Positions 49,372 through 58,257 of a stretch of DNA of 64,000 nucleotides are shown here, in pieces. The notes below the pieces were generated by a model. The model saw only the letters and a list, made by a program, of their open reading frames with translations, searched no databases and was not told the DNA's origin. Each line of letters begins with the position of its first letter. Within the stretch, counting starts at the first letter, position 1. This DNA comes from Fictibacillus enclensis (GTDB lineage: Bacteria; Bacillota; Bacilli; Bacillales; Fictibacillaceae). The position numbers and the translations under genes were made by a program. The DNA lies in the NCBI RefSeq assembly GCF_001457035.1, contig NZ_KQ758617.1, forward strand, positions 310,001 to 374,000, in the 5' to 3' direction.

Positions 49372-50025
49372 TCATTTCTCTTCCTCGTTTTCCGTTACAA
49401 TTCCAAGTTCTTCTGCATCCTCAATCCGGTAACTGAGCAAAACGTACTGATAGGTACCAACTTTGTTCGCTTCTTCTTCAGAAGAATAAGAGCGTTCCGG
49501 CCAGTCATAGTCTTTTTTATCCTTTTTACCAAGTGCTTTCATGATGACAGGAAAGGATTCACGCCACTCTTTGGCGGTCATGCGGTCACTGGAGGAATTG
49601 ATGGTAACATGATACGGCATTTCATTGCGTACTACGCCATGTTTCTTTTCTTCCCTCAGCTTGGCAAGCGATTTTTCATATAACTTCAATGCCGGTTCGA
49701 TGAGCCGGTACGTAAGGGAAAGAGCGACTTCAGGCTGTTCAGCCTGGGCCTGCAGATCTCCACGGTATAATACATCATTCATATTGATAGTTTGATAATA
49801 TTTTTCTACCAGATTCCCCAGTTGCTTTGTTTCAGCCACTTCCAAAAGCTCGGCATCCTCAAGCTTTTTTACATGGTAATAAAGCCTTGAAGGATGTTCG
49901 TTCAACTCAGCAGCCATCTGTTTAACGGTAATCGGCTGTTCGGAAGCGAGATGAAGGATTCTCAGGCGTCTTGGATCAGAAAACATTTTCATTAAATCGA
50001 TTGACTGTGTTTTCCATTGTGCCAC
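49372..50025 (-). CDS. ArsR-like winged-helix regulator with C-terminal extension
   Basis: About 217 residues, GTG start at 50025 with AGGTGGG 7 bp before; a longer GTG at 50037 overlaps that site. Residues 5-80 form the ArsR winged helix: MKMFSDPRRLRILHLASEQ and TVKQMAAELNEHPSRLYYHVKKLEDAELL, in parts. The following 130 residues are helical and may sense a ligand or form dimers. No metal-binding Cys-x-Cys is seen, so metal sensing is unlikely. It follows the MFS gene by 63 bp on the same strand and probably controls it. Confidence 0.85.
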   Translation of the reverse strand: MAQWKTQSIDLMKMFSDPRRLRILHLASEQPITVKQMAAELNEHPSRLYYHVKKLEDAELLEVAETKQLGNLVEKYYQTINMNDVLYRGDLQAQAEQPEVALSLTYRLIEPALKLYEKSLAKLREEKKHGVVRNEMPYHVTINSSSDRMTAKEWRESFPVIMKALGKKDKKDYDWPERSYSSEEEANKVGTYQYVLLSYRIEDAEELGIVTENEEEK

Positions 50026-50088
50026 GTTGTATCCCACCTAAACATTGTGTTACTAAAAAGAATACCACAATTTAAGGGATGTACGTGA

Positions 50089-51351
50089 TTAATCGATGGT
50101 GCGGATGGTTTTGCTTCTCCAAAGAACAGTGAGGACAAACACGGTAAGGGCAATGCTTGAGTACAAAATAATCATGTCGATTGGAAGTCCGCTAGAGAGC
50201 AGAGCAGAAACAAGGGCAAAGGAAAGCGGTATAAATCCCATGGAGGCAGTTGACATCAAACTCTGAACTCTTCCCATCATCCGTTTCTCTGTCATTTCCT
50301 GAACCAGAGAAGGAGCAATAATATTGGAAGTGGACAAGCAGACGCCGGCAAGTGACAAAAGAATAATTCCATGCCAAAGGGCGGTCATCTGGCTCAGAAA
50401 GATATTTAAGAAAGAAAGGACGGCAATCAGTGAAAGGCTGATGATTGGCCGTTTTCTTTTGATATTCAAGATCCCGGTAAGAAAGGCACCAGCGACCATT
50501 CCAAGAGCGAGCGAGCTTTCCAAATAGCTGAGAGACAGAACATCCCCTTTCAAATGCTGATCCACCATCAAAGGAAGACCGATATTCAGAGGCCCGACAA
50601 GAAGCAAATTAACGAAAATGGAGGTGGCCATGGTGAGCAGCAGGTAGGGTACTGTCTTGACGTAAACAATTCCTTCCTTAAGCTGCCGGAACACCGGTTC
50701 TTTCTGCTTATTGTCAGTTGATGGATGATCAGGATAACGGATTTGTCCGATTAGAATGCTGCTGCAGAAAAGTAAAACAGAAGTACAAACAAAGACACCG
50801 AAAAACGAGCCGAACTTAATCATAAAACCTGCAATGACCGGCCCAGTCAATAATGAAAGCTGATTGGTCGTTTGCACAAGAGAGTTGGCACGGACGATCT
50901 GTTCTTTTTTTACAAGGGTGGGAAGCATAGACTGGTTAGCCGGCCAGAAAAAAGCGTCGAGAACTCCAAAAAGAAGAGCAAAAACACCAAGGAGATAGAG
51001 GTTCATACTGCTGTTCAGGATGAGCAGGGCCAATCCAAGGACCAAAAGTCCCCTGGTTGAATTTGTGATCATAATCACGTGAGAACGTTTTAATCTGTCA
51101 GCCATTACTCCTCCAACCGACATGAGCAAAACGCGGGGTATGGTGGTTAGCATCATAATAATCCCAAGCTTGGAAGGAGCTTTTAGTGCCTGAAGAACAA
51201 ACCATGTTTCTGAGATTAAGTAGATCGAGAAGGACAACCCTGTAAATGTACTGGCTATCCATAAAAATAAAAATTGCCGGTTGGAGAGAAGGCCTCCAAA
51301 TTTATGTTTTCTTAACGTCTTTGGTTCATGTGCCAAACTGGTCCCCATCAT
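50089..51351 (-). CDS. MFS transporter (MFS_3/EntS-like drug or siderophore exporter)
   Basis: 420 residues, 12 membrane helices. FLFLWIASTFTGLSFSIYLI, then WFVLQALKAPSKLGIIMMLTTIPRVLLMSVGGVMADRLKR (in parts), which is the family's helix 2 and motif A with GGVMADR, are typical of the EntS/MefA-like MFS_3 group. Another motif is DAFFWPANQSMLP. A charged N-terminus of 25 residues precedes helix 1. AAGGAGA lies before the ATG pair at 51351. Likely exports a drug or a natural product; the ArsR-type gene follows in the operon. Confidence 0.85.
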   Translation of the reverse strand: MMGTSLAHEPKTLRKHKFGGLLSNRQFLFLWIASTFTGLSFSIYLISETWFVLQALKAPSKLGIIMMLTTIPRVLLMSVGGVMADRLKRSHVIMITNSTRGLLVLGLALLILNSSMNLYLLGVFALLFGVLDAFFWPANQSMLPTLVKKEQIVRANSLVQTTNQLSLLTGPVIAGFMIKFGSFFGVFVCTSVLLFCSSILIGQIRYPDHPSTDNKQKEPVFRQLKEGIVYVKTVPYLLLTMATSIFVNLLLVGPLNIGLPLMVDQHLKGDVLSLSYLESSLALGMVAGAFLTGILNIKRKRPIISLSLIAVLSFLNIFLSQMTALWHGIILLSLAGVCLSTSNIIAPSLVQEMTEKRMMGRVQSLMSTASMGFIPLSFALVSALLSSGLPIDMIILYSSIALTVFVLTVLWRSKTIRTID

Positions 51352-51514
51352 AATTCTCCTTCCAATAAAAATAACATTTATCGTTAAAATTTATTTTAAT
51401 GGTAAAAAACATTTTAGTGAAGGAAAATCGTTCGACAAAATTTAGAAAGGAATTCAGTGAGGGAACAGAGAAGTTGCTTTTGTAATGAAATACCAGAGAA
51501 CAGAGGGAAAGCAA

Positions 51515-52375
51515 ATGAAGAACTGGAAAACAATCATGGTCCCCACAGAGCGGGGCGTATTTGAAGTGTTCAGTAAGGGGAGGGGCGCGCCGCTTTGTGT
51601 GTCCCATCTTTATTCGGAATTCAATGAAACGGGAGACCGTTTTGCGGACATGTTCACAGAGTCGCATCAGGTATTTTTGATTAACTTAAGAGAAGCGGGA
51701 AGGTCTGAAAAGGCGCACGAACCGCATCAGCTAAGCATGATCGAAACGGTGCTTGATCTTGAAGCTGTAAGAGACGAACTCGGGTATCCGACATGGCATT
51801 TTGCCGGACATTCTACAGGGGGGATGCTAGGACTCGTGTATGGGATACGACATTCCAAATCCCTTGAATCCTTGATCATAGCCAGTGCTGCAGCAAGAGA
51901 GTATGCGTCCTCCTCCCCTTTTTGCATTTATCATCCAGACCATCCGAAATTTGAAAACATGCAGTCGCTAATCGAGCAGTTAAAAACAAATCTATCTGCG
52001 GAAGAAAGAAACGATATATCCAGGGAACGGGCAAAATTATCACTACATGAGCCTGGAAGACATGATGAGTATTTTGCAGGGGAAGTCCATAAATCCATGG
52101 CCGCGCGCCGGATGGAGTTTTTCTCAAGGGAGATTCTCCTTTTTGATGTAACAAGGCAGCTGCATAAAATCAGTACCCGAACGCTTATCGCATGCGGACA
52201 GCACGATGTTCAGTGTCCGATCGGTTTTTCTGAAGAAATGGCGGAACTTATTCCCGATGTGCAGCTGGCTGCTTTTGATAACAGCAATCATTATCCTTTT
52301 TTGGAGGAGAAAAAAGCCTTCCAAAACGTGATCAGCAAGTTCTATCAACAAATGACAGTGGGGGAAGACAGATGA
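51515..52375 (+). CDS. Alpha/beta-hydrolase fold protein
   Basis: 286 residues. The nucleophile elbow is FAGHSTGGMLGLVYG (G-H-S-T-G-G) near residue 98, the Asp loop is ACGQHDVQCPIGF near 230, and the catalytic His lies in FDNSNHYPFLEE near 260. A GRGAPLCVSHLY oxyanion loop comes early. AGAGGG lies 7 bp before the ATG at 51515; the ATG at 51485 lacks a site. The stop overlaps the GNAT start in ATGA, so they form a two-gene operon. Substrate is unknown; the pair may remove and acetylate the same compound. Confidence 0.85.
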   Translation: MKNWKTIMVPTERGVFEVFSKGRGAPLCVSHLYSEFNETGDRFADMFTESHQVFLINLREAGRSEKAHEPHQLSMIETVLDLEAVRDELGYPTWHFAGHSTGGMLGLVYGIRHSKSLESLIIASAAAREYASSSPFCIYHPDHPKFENMQSLIEQLKTNLSAEERNDISRERAKLSLHEPGRHDEYFAGEVHKSMAARRMEFFSREILLFDVTRQLHKISTRTLIACGQHDVQCPIGFSEEMAELIPDVQLAAFDNSNHYPFLEEKKAFQNVISKFYQQMTVGEDR

Positions 52376-53085
52376 AAGTGATTGACGGAACCCCTGAATA
52401 TATTCTTATTGAACCGACAGAAGGGATGTTGGACATTAACGAGTGGAAAAAGGGCATCTCAACCATCATCCGAAAAGCTGAAAAAGGGAAAGTCAAAAGA
52501 GTAGGCGTAACGCTTCACCGTAACCGAGACCATTATGAATCTTGCTCCGATTACTTGATTTCTTCGGGTTTTGAGCATTATGCATCCAAAGTGAATGTAT
52601 ATCGGGACTTGAAAGAAATGGAAAGCTTTCATCCCTACACCTGGAGAACGCTTGAGGACAGGGGGACGACAGAGAAGGCGTTTATGGAGGTGTGGAGAAT
52701 GTGCAGGCAGGGATCGGATAATGCAGCATCAACCTTGTCGATGGAGCAGCATCTTCAGTCAGTTAAGCAGGAGCTTGGCAGCGGATGGAAATATTCCTGC
52801 AGGATTTTTTATAAAGACCATCAGCCAATCGGAATCGCCATTCCCCATATTGAACCGGGTACAACAAATGAAGGGCGGTTGTTTTACTTTGGGGTCTTTC
52901 CCAGTGCCCGGTCAAAAGGAACAGGAAGCACACTGCACAGGCAGGTGCTGGGATGCCTAAAAGAAATGGGTGCAGAATATTATATCGGAAGCACTCATCT
53001 CAACAATGAAAAAATGCAACGCGTGTTTGAAAAAAACGGCTGTCACATACATGCCTATACGGAAAGCTATTATAAATATTTTTAA
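52372..53085 (+). CDS. GNAT-family N-acetyltransferase
   Basis: 237 residues, longer than a single GNAT domain. The N-terminal 110 residues are a divergent GNAT-like half. The C-terminal half carries the acetyl-CoA loop FPSARSKGTGSTLHRQVL near residue 180 (R-x-x-G-x-G/S) and a final motif NNEKMQRVFEKNGC. It starts inside the hydrolase stop (ATGA), so translation is coupled. The substrate is not known. Behind it stands a hairpin with T-run only on the opposite strand. Confidence 0.83.
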   Translation: MKVIDGTPEYILIEPTEGMLDINEWKKGISTIIRKAEKGKVKRVGVTLHRNRDHYESCSDYLISSGFEHYASKVNVYRDLKEMESFHPYTWRTLEDRGTTEKAFMEVWRMCRQGSDNAASTLSMEQHLQSVKQELGSGWKYSCRIFYKDHQPIGIAIPHIEPGTTNEGRLFYFGVFPSARSKGTGSTLHRQVLGCLKEMGAEYYIGSTHLNNEKMQRVFEKNGCHIHAYTESYYKYF

Positions 53086-53115
53086 AAAACAGCCCTCCAT
53101 AAAAGGTGGGCTGCT
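53084..53115 (-). terminator. Minus-strand terminator facing the GNAT gene
   Basis: On the minus strand AGCCCaCC-ttttat-GGaGGGCTG is followed by TTTTTT. On the plus strand the T-run is missing. It implies a minus-strand transcript that ends here. Confidence 0.65.
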
Positions 53116-53116
53116 G

Positions 53117-53390
53117 TATGTTAGTCGGCAGGGTGGCTTTTTAACTGGATACCTTTGATTGTGTTCAGGGCAGCAAGGCCATTGCTTGGACAACCGCTTG
53201 ACTGTTCCATCGGCATCAGAGAAAAGAATACATAATAAAACGAGAAGTACGGGAATTGGTAAAAGAAAAGATTCGCCTCGAAGATGTCTTTCTGTAAAGC
53301 CAAACAAAGCTGCCATCTCCCTTATCATGTTACATGTTTTAACTTTTTTCCTAAAATGGTTCATAGCAAACATGTTATTTCATCCATATG
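53117..53390 (-). other. Interval with a possible small or decayed minus-strand gene
   Basis: A minus-strand frame opens with TTG at 53303 and ends at 53121; its peptide has a hydrophobic Phe/Tyr-rich start and ends with SSGCPSNGLAALNTIKGIQ. A second overlapping frame runs into the GNAT gene on the other strand. A terminator for this strand follows at 53084. Neither peptide is recognised and no strong binding site is present, so this is either a small gene or a decayed one. Confidence 0.35.
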
Positions 53391-53424
53391 AAAAAAGCCC
53401 GGCAGAACAGCTGCCGGGCTTTTG
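53391..53424 (-). terminator. Intrinsic terminator of the 92-residue membrane protein gene
   Basis: AAAAAAGCCCGGCAG-aaca-GCTGCCGGGCTTTT, strong on the minus strand and also present on the plus strand. Confidence 0.85.
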
Positions 53425-53432
53425 CACATTTA

Positions 53433-53711
53433 TTAACCTTGGAATAGTGCCGAATGAAGAACTTCATTGGCAGCCGAAATAATATTGAACATAAATGCGC
53501 CCCACCAAAGCATGCGGCCGCGGGAGGATACTTTGTTCCATCTTGCACCATTGCCATGCTCTTTAAAGTAAATAAGGGCTGCTACTGCCGTAATATTAAA
53601 GAAAATCATGCTCCACCGGGCAACAGCCATGTACGCCGGGCTGACCAATCCGCCAGCAAGAAGCAATCCGTTGATTAGAAACAGCATATAGAAAAATGGA
53701 AGACTTTTCAT
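53433..53711 (-). CDS. Hypothetical small membrane protein
   Basis: 92 residues, three hydrophobic segments (about 4-22, 28-48, 68-86) with a basic loop containing HGNGARWNKVSSRGR between the last two. The start MKSLPFFYMLFLING has GGAGAGAG upstream. The family is unknown to me. Gene order with VanW (upstream on the same strand, about 120 bp) does not tell a role. Confidence 0.65.
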   Translation of the reverse strand: MKSLPFFYMLFLINGLLLAGGLVSPAYMAVARWSMIFFNITAVAALIYFKEHGNGARWNKVSSRGRMLWWGAFMFNIISAANEVLHSALFQG

Positions 53712-53832
53712 GTCATCACTCTCTCCAATTGATGATCAAATCCTCATTTATTCTATCATCCTTACCTTCAATTTGGAACGGGTTTGTGCAATGGTTAACA
53801 ATGTTGACACAATTAATGGAGAGAGGGAGTAT

Positions 53833-54705
53833 TTACCTTTTTTTCTGAGGAAGATTGATCACATCGGAAGAGGAAACCATGACCATAATGCTTCCACCGT
53901 ATGCTTTTGCACGGATCAGGATGGGCTGATTATAACGGTTCTGAAAACGGAAGTCAGGACCGTACCAGCTTACCGTTGCATCCCGTCCTTTAGGAACATA
54001 GGGAACTCTGCGGGTATGGGAATACCGTTGAACAATGTGGAGTCCGGCACGGTCCACAGCATTAAAAAGGGTAGAAGAAACCTGGCAGATGCCGCCGCCT
54101 ACTCCTTCCGACAGTTCGCCCCGGATAATCACCGGTGCACGCATATACCCTTTTTCCTTTGTTCGGTTTCCAACAACCCTATTAAAAGAAAAGGTTTCCC
54201 CGGGAAAAACAACATGATTATCAATGGCGTTGGCGGCCAATGAAATATTATGAATCCGTGAGGTATTGGAGCGGTTAAAGTAGGTCACATACTGGCCGAG
54301 GTGATTGGTTCTTATGTTTCCGAGCAGCTCACTATCCACTCGTGGATGGACCGTCAAGCTTGGAATTTCTATCTTTGAGGGTCCTTTACTAAAGAACTTT
54401 GCATAAAATTTTTCCTTGAATGCCTCCCGATAAAGCTTCGAACCATTTTGCCCAGAAGATATTCCACCAGTATCATTGATCCGTGCATTGATAGGCGGCC
54501 GGTACACCTGTCCTTCCAGCTTGTCCGTAAAGACCTTAAGCTTTTCGGTATCAAGAACAGGGGTCCCAGGAAGCGGCACCGTGAAATCCTTGCGCTGTAT
54601 GATGGCGATTGTCTGGCCTTGCTGAACGAGTGAGATGCTGTCCGGCGTGTTGACAGGAACCGGCTGCACAAGCAGAAGCATACCCGTTAACCAAGAAAGT
54701 AACAT
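53833..54705 (-). CDS. VanW-family secreted protein
   Basis: 290 residues. A hydrophobic start (SWLTGMLLLVQPVPV) acts as signal peptide or anchor. The VanW domain covers about 130-285: GQYVTYFNRSNTSRIHNISLAANAID (in parts), FPGETFSFNRVVGNRTKEKGY, GVGGGICQVSSTLFNAVDRAG (shown short as GGGICQVSSTLFNAV) and PYVPKGRDATVSWYGPDF. The first 110 residues are a divergent N-domain. It is like Bacillus YoaR-type proteins, tied to the cell wall, with unknown function. GGGAGG lies before the ATG. Confidence 0.88.
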   Translation of the reverse strand: MLLSWLTGMLLLVQPVPVNTPDSISLVQQGQTIAIIQRKDFTVPLPGTPVLDTEKLKVFTDKLEGQVYRPPINARINDTGGISSGQNGSKLYREAFKEKFYAKFFSKGPSKIEIPSLTVHPRVDSELLGNIRTNHLGQYVTYFNRSNTSRIHNISLAANAIDNHVVFPGETFSFNRVVGNRTKEKGYMRAPVIIRGELSEGVGGGICQVSSTLFNAVDRAGLHIVQRYSHTRRVPYVPKGRDATVSWYGPDFRFQNRYNQPILIRAKAYGGSIMVMVSSSDVINLPQKKR

Positions 54706-54910
54706 AGTCGAAAACCTCCCACCAATTAGTATGATAAGGGCAACTTTTATTTATGTAAGAGATAAACAGAAGGAAGAAATTGAAAGTAGGAAAATTATCA
54801 TTTTAAAAAGTTTTAATCTGTTTTTTCAGAAAGTTGTTGACATTCAAATGCATACCTGTTTTAATTACAAGTAATCCGATAAGGATTCCCTTTTATCAAA
54901 AACTACATAC

Positions 54911-55084
54911 TCTATCTTATTAAGAGAGGTGGAGGGAATTGGCCCTATGAAACCTCGGCAGCGGACTCTTTTCAATTGAAGAGAACTGTGCCAAATCCAA
55001 CAAGCCGCAAGCTTGGATGATAAGAGAAGCATGAACCGTACTTCTTCTTTACGTCCTTCTGGCACGTTGGAAGGAGTTTTTTTA
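54911..55084 (+). promoter_or_regulatory. SAM-I riboswitch (S-box) upstream of the ssu operon
   Basis: Aptamer about 54911-55030. P1 pairs TCTTAT with ATAAGA. The core is AGAGAGGTGGAGGGAATTGGCCC, in parts, then ATGAAACCTCGGCAGC, CTGTGCCAAATCC and CTTGGATGATAAGAG. An expression-platform hairpin TCCTTC / GAAGGAG with TTTTTTT is at 55053-55084. It should stop transcription of sulfonate genes when SAM is high. Confidence 0.9.
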
Positions 55085-55135
55085 TGTTTTTTCTATAAAG
55101 GGAATTGAACTACTGTACAGATTCTCTAATAAAGT

Positions 55136-55191
55136 CGACCGGACAACCGGAGACCATTTTGTTTATTAAAATGGCTCCGGTTGTTTTTATT
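55136..55191 (+). terminator. Second intrinsic terminator between riboswitch and ssuB
   Basis: AACCGGAGaCCATTTT-gtttatt-AAAATGgCTCCGGTT followed by GTTTTTATTTTT. It is a strong hairpin, 15 bp or more, placed after the S-box terminator and only 30 bp before the ssuB binding site. There is no gene between the two terminators. Confidence 0.75.
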
Positions 55192-55227
55192 TTTAACAGC
55201 TTTATTTAAAAGAGGAGGATGGGGCGA

Positions 55228-55989
55228 GTGGCATTATTACAGGTCAATGAGGTTGAAAAAAGCTTTGAAACCGTCAATGGCAAGGTTAAAGCGCTGGAAA
55301 AAATCCAGCTTGATGTGGAGAAAGGGGAATTTATTACGGTAATCGGGCCGAGCGGGTGCGGGAAAAGCACCCTTTTAAAAATCGTGGCTGGGCTGGATAT
55401 GGCCCATGAAGGTTCAGTTTTGCTGGATAACCGGAAAGTGACTGGACCGAGCATTGAAAAGGGATTTATTTTTCAGGAACCGCGGCTGTTTCCCTGGCTC
55501 ACCGCTGAGAAAAATATAGCCGCCAATTTGCCAGTTAAGAACAAGGAGACAAAGGAAAGCGTAAAACAGCTCATCGAACTGGTCCGTTTGAAAGGGTTTG
55601 AAAACGCCTATCCAAAAGAGCTCTCCGGCGGGATGGCACAGCGGGTAGCCATTGCAAGAGCCCTTCTTCGAAATCCGAAGGTGCTACTGCTTGATGAACC
55701 GTTCGGAGCGCTTGATGCATTTACCCGCTCTCATATGCAAGAGGTCCTGCTCGATATTTGGCAGAACAACCGTACGACCATGCTTTTTGTAACCCATGAT
55801 ATTGACGAAGCGATCTACCTGGCGACCAGGGTTGTCATCATGAATCCAAGGCCGGGGACCATCCGGGAAGTGATTCCGGTTGACCTTCCATATCCGAGAA
55901 AGAAAACTGATGCGTCTTTTCAGGAAATCCGCCAGCGTGTGCTGAGTGAATTTGAAAAAGTAGAAGAACACCAGGCAGCAGCGATTTGA
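55228..55989 (+). CDS. ssuB: Aliphatic-sulfonate ABC transporter ATP-binding protein SsuB
   Basis: 253 residues. Walker A is [13 protein letters not shown] near 42, Q-loop [12 protein letters not shown] near 82, signature [16 protein letters not shown] near 130, Walker [13 protein letters not shown] near 152 and the H-loop [10 protein letters not shown]. The size and EPRL-FPWLT fit nitrate/sulfonate/taurine importers. GAGGAGG ends 9 bp before a GTG at 55228; the ATG at 55219 touches the site. With ssuC and ssuA it makes the importer. Confidence 0.9.
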   Translation: MALLQVNEVEKSFETVNGKVKALEKIQLDVEKGEFITVIGPSGCGKSTLLKIVAGLDMAHEGSVLLDNRKVTGPSIEKGFIFQEPRLFPWLTAEKNIAANLPVKNKETKESVKQLIELVRLKGFENAYPKELSGGMAQRVAIARALLRNPKVLLLDEPFGALDAFTRSHMQEVLLDIWQNNRTTMLFVTHDIDEAIYLATRVVIMNPRPGTIREVIPVDLPYPRKKTDASFQEIRQRVLSEFEKVEEHQAAAI

Positions 55990-56008
55990 TTTAAAAGGAG
56001 ATGAAAAA

Positions 56009-56860
56009 ATGAGCAATCAAACTGGAGTATTAACGCGATCAGGTGTTGAACACCCCCCATCGGTAAAAGAAACCACTGGTAAAAGAAATCGTAAAAAGTT
56101 ACCTTTGTTCAATTGGATGCGGGGGCTTGCACTTCCTGTTCTTGTCGTTCTGATTTGGGAAGCAGCTGGTGCCTATGGATTGATTTCGGCTACATTGCTT
56201 CCAAGGCCCAGCGAAATCCTGGTGGCATTTAAAGATTTAATCGTTTCGGGCGAATTATACGCTCACTTTAAAATCAGTCTTTTCCGGGCGATTCTGGGAT
56301 TCTTGCTCGGCGGCGGGCTGGGACTTCTTGCAGGGCTGGCTGTAGGTTTTTCAAGCAAAACCGAACTAACATTGGATCCCACGCTGCAGATGATCAGAAC
56401 CATCCCCTCCTTGGCGGTGATCCCATTGTTTATCCTTTGGTTTGGCTTTGGCGAATTATCCAAAATCCTTCTCATTTCAAAAGCTGCCTTTTTCCCTTTG
56501 TATGTTAACGCGTTTCTTGGAATTCGAGGCGTGGATTCAAAACTGTTTGATGTTGCAAAAGTGCTCGAGTTCAGTAAATGGAAGCAGATTACAACGCTTA
56601 TCCTGCCAGCCGCCTTGCCAAACATTCTTCTTGGCCTGAGGCTGTCATTAGGAGCCGCCTGGCTGGCATTGGTAGCGGCTGAGCTTATGGGTTCCAGTGA
56701 AGGGATCGGCTACTTGATCATGGATGCGCGCCAGTTTTCCCAGACGTCCATTGTTTTTGTAGGGATTATTATTTTCGCTGTATTTGGCAAAGCATCGGAT
56801 TCATTGGTGAGATATTTCGAGAAGAGACTTCTGAAATGGCGTGACAGCTTTATCGGATGA
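56009..56860 (+). CDS. ssuC: Aliphatic-sulfonate ABC transporter permease SsuC
   Basis: 283 residues with six membrane helices. LLPRPSEILVAF near residue 70, and the EAA loop TTLILPAALPNILLGLRLSLGAAW (in parts), near 195, are typical of SsuC/TauC. The N-terminal tail of 30 residues is basic (KRNRKKLPLF). AAAGGAG precedes the ATG, 20 bp after ssuB. It brings sulfonates into the cell with SsuA and SsuB. Confidence 0.9.
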   Translation: MSNQTGVLTRSGVEHPPSVKETTGKRNRKKLPLFNWMRGLALPVLVVLIWEAAGAYGLISATLLPRPSEILVAFKDLIVSGELYAHFKISLFRAILGFLLGGGLGLLAGLAVGFSSKTELTLDPTLQMIRTIPSLAVIPLFILWFGFGELSKILLISKAAFFPLYVNAFLGIRGVDSKLFDVAKVLEFSKWKQITTLILPAALPNILLGLRLSLGAAWLALVAAELMGSSEGIGYLIMDARQFSQTSIVFVGIIIFAVFGKASDSLVRYFEKRLLKWRDSFIG

Positions 56861-56890
56861 TTTGAAAAATAGTGATGGAGGTGCTTTAAC

Positions 56891-58225
56891 ATGGTTCAAA
56901 CAAAAAGACAGCTGCATCTTAATTTATTCCTGACAGGAATGGGACATCATGAGGCTTCCTGGAGACATCCCGGTTCAGAAACAGGCAATAACCTAAAGCT
57001 TTCCCATTATGTAAAATTTGCTAAAAAAGCAGAGGAAGCCAAATTCGATTCATTATTTCTGGCAGATCGATATGCGGTATCACGACAAGGCGCTAAATAC
57101 GGTCTGCAGGGAGGCATCGAACCGCTTACACTGCTGTCTGCCCTCGCCGCTGTAACAGAAAACATTGGATTAATCGCCACAGTTTCAACCAGCTTTAATG
57201 AACCTTATAACGTGGCCAGACGATTTGCTTCACTCGATCATATCAGCAATGGCAGGGCGGGATGGAATATCATCACCTCTGGAACAGATGGAGAAGCCCA
57301 GAATTTCCATTTCAAAAAGATTCCTTCCCATGGTCTCCGATATGAAAAGGCCCGTGAGTTTCTGGAAGTCACAAGCAAGTTATGGGACAGCTGGGAGGAT
57401 GACGCAATAATTGCAGATCAGGAAGCAGGAATTTTTGCGGATGATCAAAAAGTTCATGAAATCCACCATAAGGGGAAATTTTTCGCTGTTCGCGGCCCGC
57501 TGAATATCCCTCGTTCGCCACAAGGAAGGCCGGTCCTTGTCCAGGCAGGATCTTCAGCCGATGGGATTGATTTTGCAGGACAGTATGCCGAGGTAGTGTT
57601 CACAGCCCAGCAAACATTGGAGGATGCACAGCGCTTTTACCAGGAAATAAAAGCCCGTGCCACTGCATTTGGACGGTCGCCTGAATCGGTCAAGGTCCTG
57701 CCGGGAATATGCCCGATCATAGGAAAAACAGAAGAAGAGGCCAGAGAAAAAGAAGCACAGCTTCATCATTATACCAATACAGAGTTCAGTCTTCATCAAC
57801 TGTCAAACCGAGTCGGCGTGGATCTATCAGCCTATCCGCTGGATGGACCGCTGCCTCCGCTTCCTGCAACGGATGGGCATCAAAGCAGAACAAAGCTGAT
57901 TCAGGAGCTCGCACTTCGTGAAAATCTTTCGATCAAACAGCTTCTGCTTCGTCTGGCTGGTGGAAGGGGCCACTACACCATTGCGGGCACACCAACCCAA
58001 GTCGCCGATCTATTGGAGAAATGGTTCGAAAACAAAGCAGCAGACGGATTTAATATTATGCCGCAATTAATGAGAGAAGGGCTTGATGACTTTATCACCT
58101 ATGTCATTCCGATCCTTCAGGAAAGAGGTTTGTTTCGAAAAGAATACGCCGGAACACTCTTAAGGGAACACCTCGGGCTGAAACGGCCGGATACAGATAC
58201 GATCAATCTTTCGGCACATGCATGA
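56891..58225 (+). CDS. NtaA/SnaA/DszA-family FMN-dependent monooxygenase
   Basis: 444 residues, the length of the NtaA/SnaA/DszA monooxygenase group. LNLFLTGMGHHEASWRHPGS at the start, AEEAKFDSLFLADRYAV near 45, STSFNEPYNVARRFASLDHISNGRAGWNIITS (in parts), and GHQSRTKLIQE near 330 are the signature. It should use reduced FMN, likely from the SsuE in the operon, to oxidise a sulfur or nitrogen compound, for example a sulfone or sulfide. It lies between ssuC and ssuA, which is not the usual ssu composition, and its stop overlaps the following frame region. Confidence 0.88.
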   Translation: MVQTKRQLHLNLFLTGMGHHEASWRHPGSETGNNLKLSHYVKFAKKAEEAKFDSLFLADRYAVSRQGAKYGLQGGIEPLTLLSALAAVTENIGLIATVSTSFNEPYNVARRFASLDHISNGRAGWNIITSGTDGEAQNFHFKKIPSHGLRYEKAREFLEVTSKLWDSWEDDAIIADQEAGIFADDQKVHEIHHKGKFFAVRGPLNIPRSPQGRPVLVQAGSSADGIDFAGQYAEVVFTAQQTLEDAQRFYQEIKARATAFGRSPESVKVLPGICPIIGKTEEEAREKEAQLHHYTNTEFSLHQLSNRVGVDLSAYPLDGPLPPLPATDGHQSRTKLIQELALRENLSIKQLLLRLAGGRGHYTIAGTPTQVADLLEKWFENKAADGFNIMPQLMREGLDDFITYVIPILQERGLFRKEYAGTLLREHLGLKRPDTDTINLSAHA

Positions 58226-58257
58226 CAAAAAGTGGGATAGGGAGAGGAGAAAAAAGA

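Noticed and set aside
53710-54243. A 177-codon plus-strand frame across the VanW gene
   Set aside because: It is antisense to the conserved VanW domain and has no ribosome binding site.
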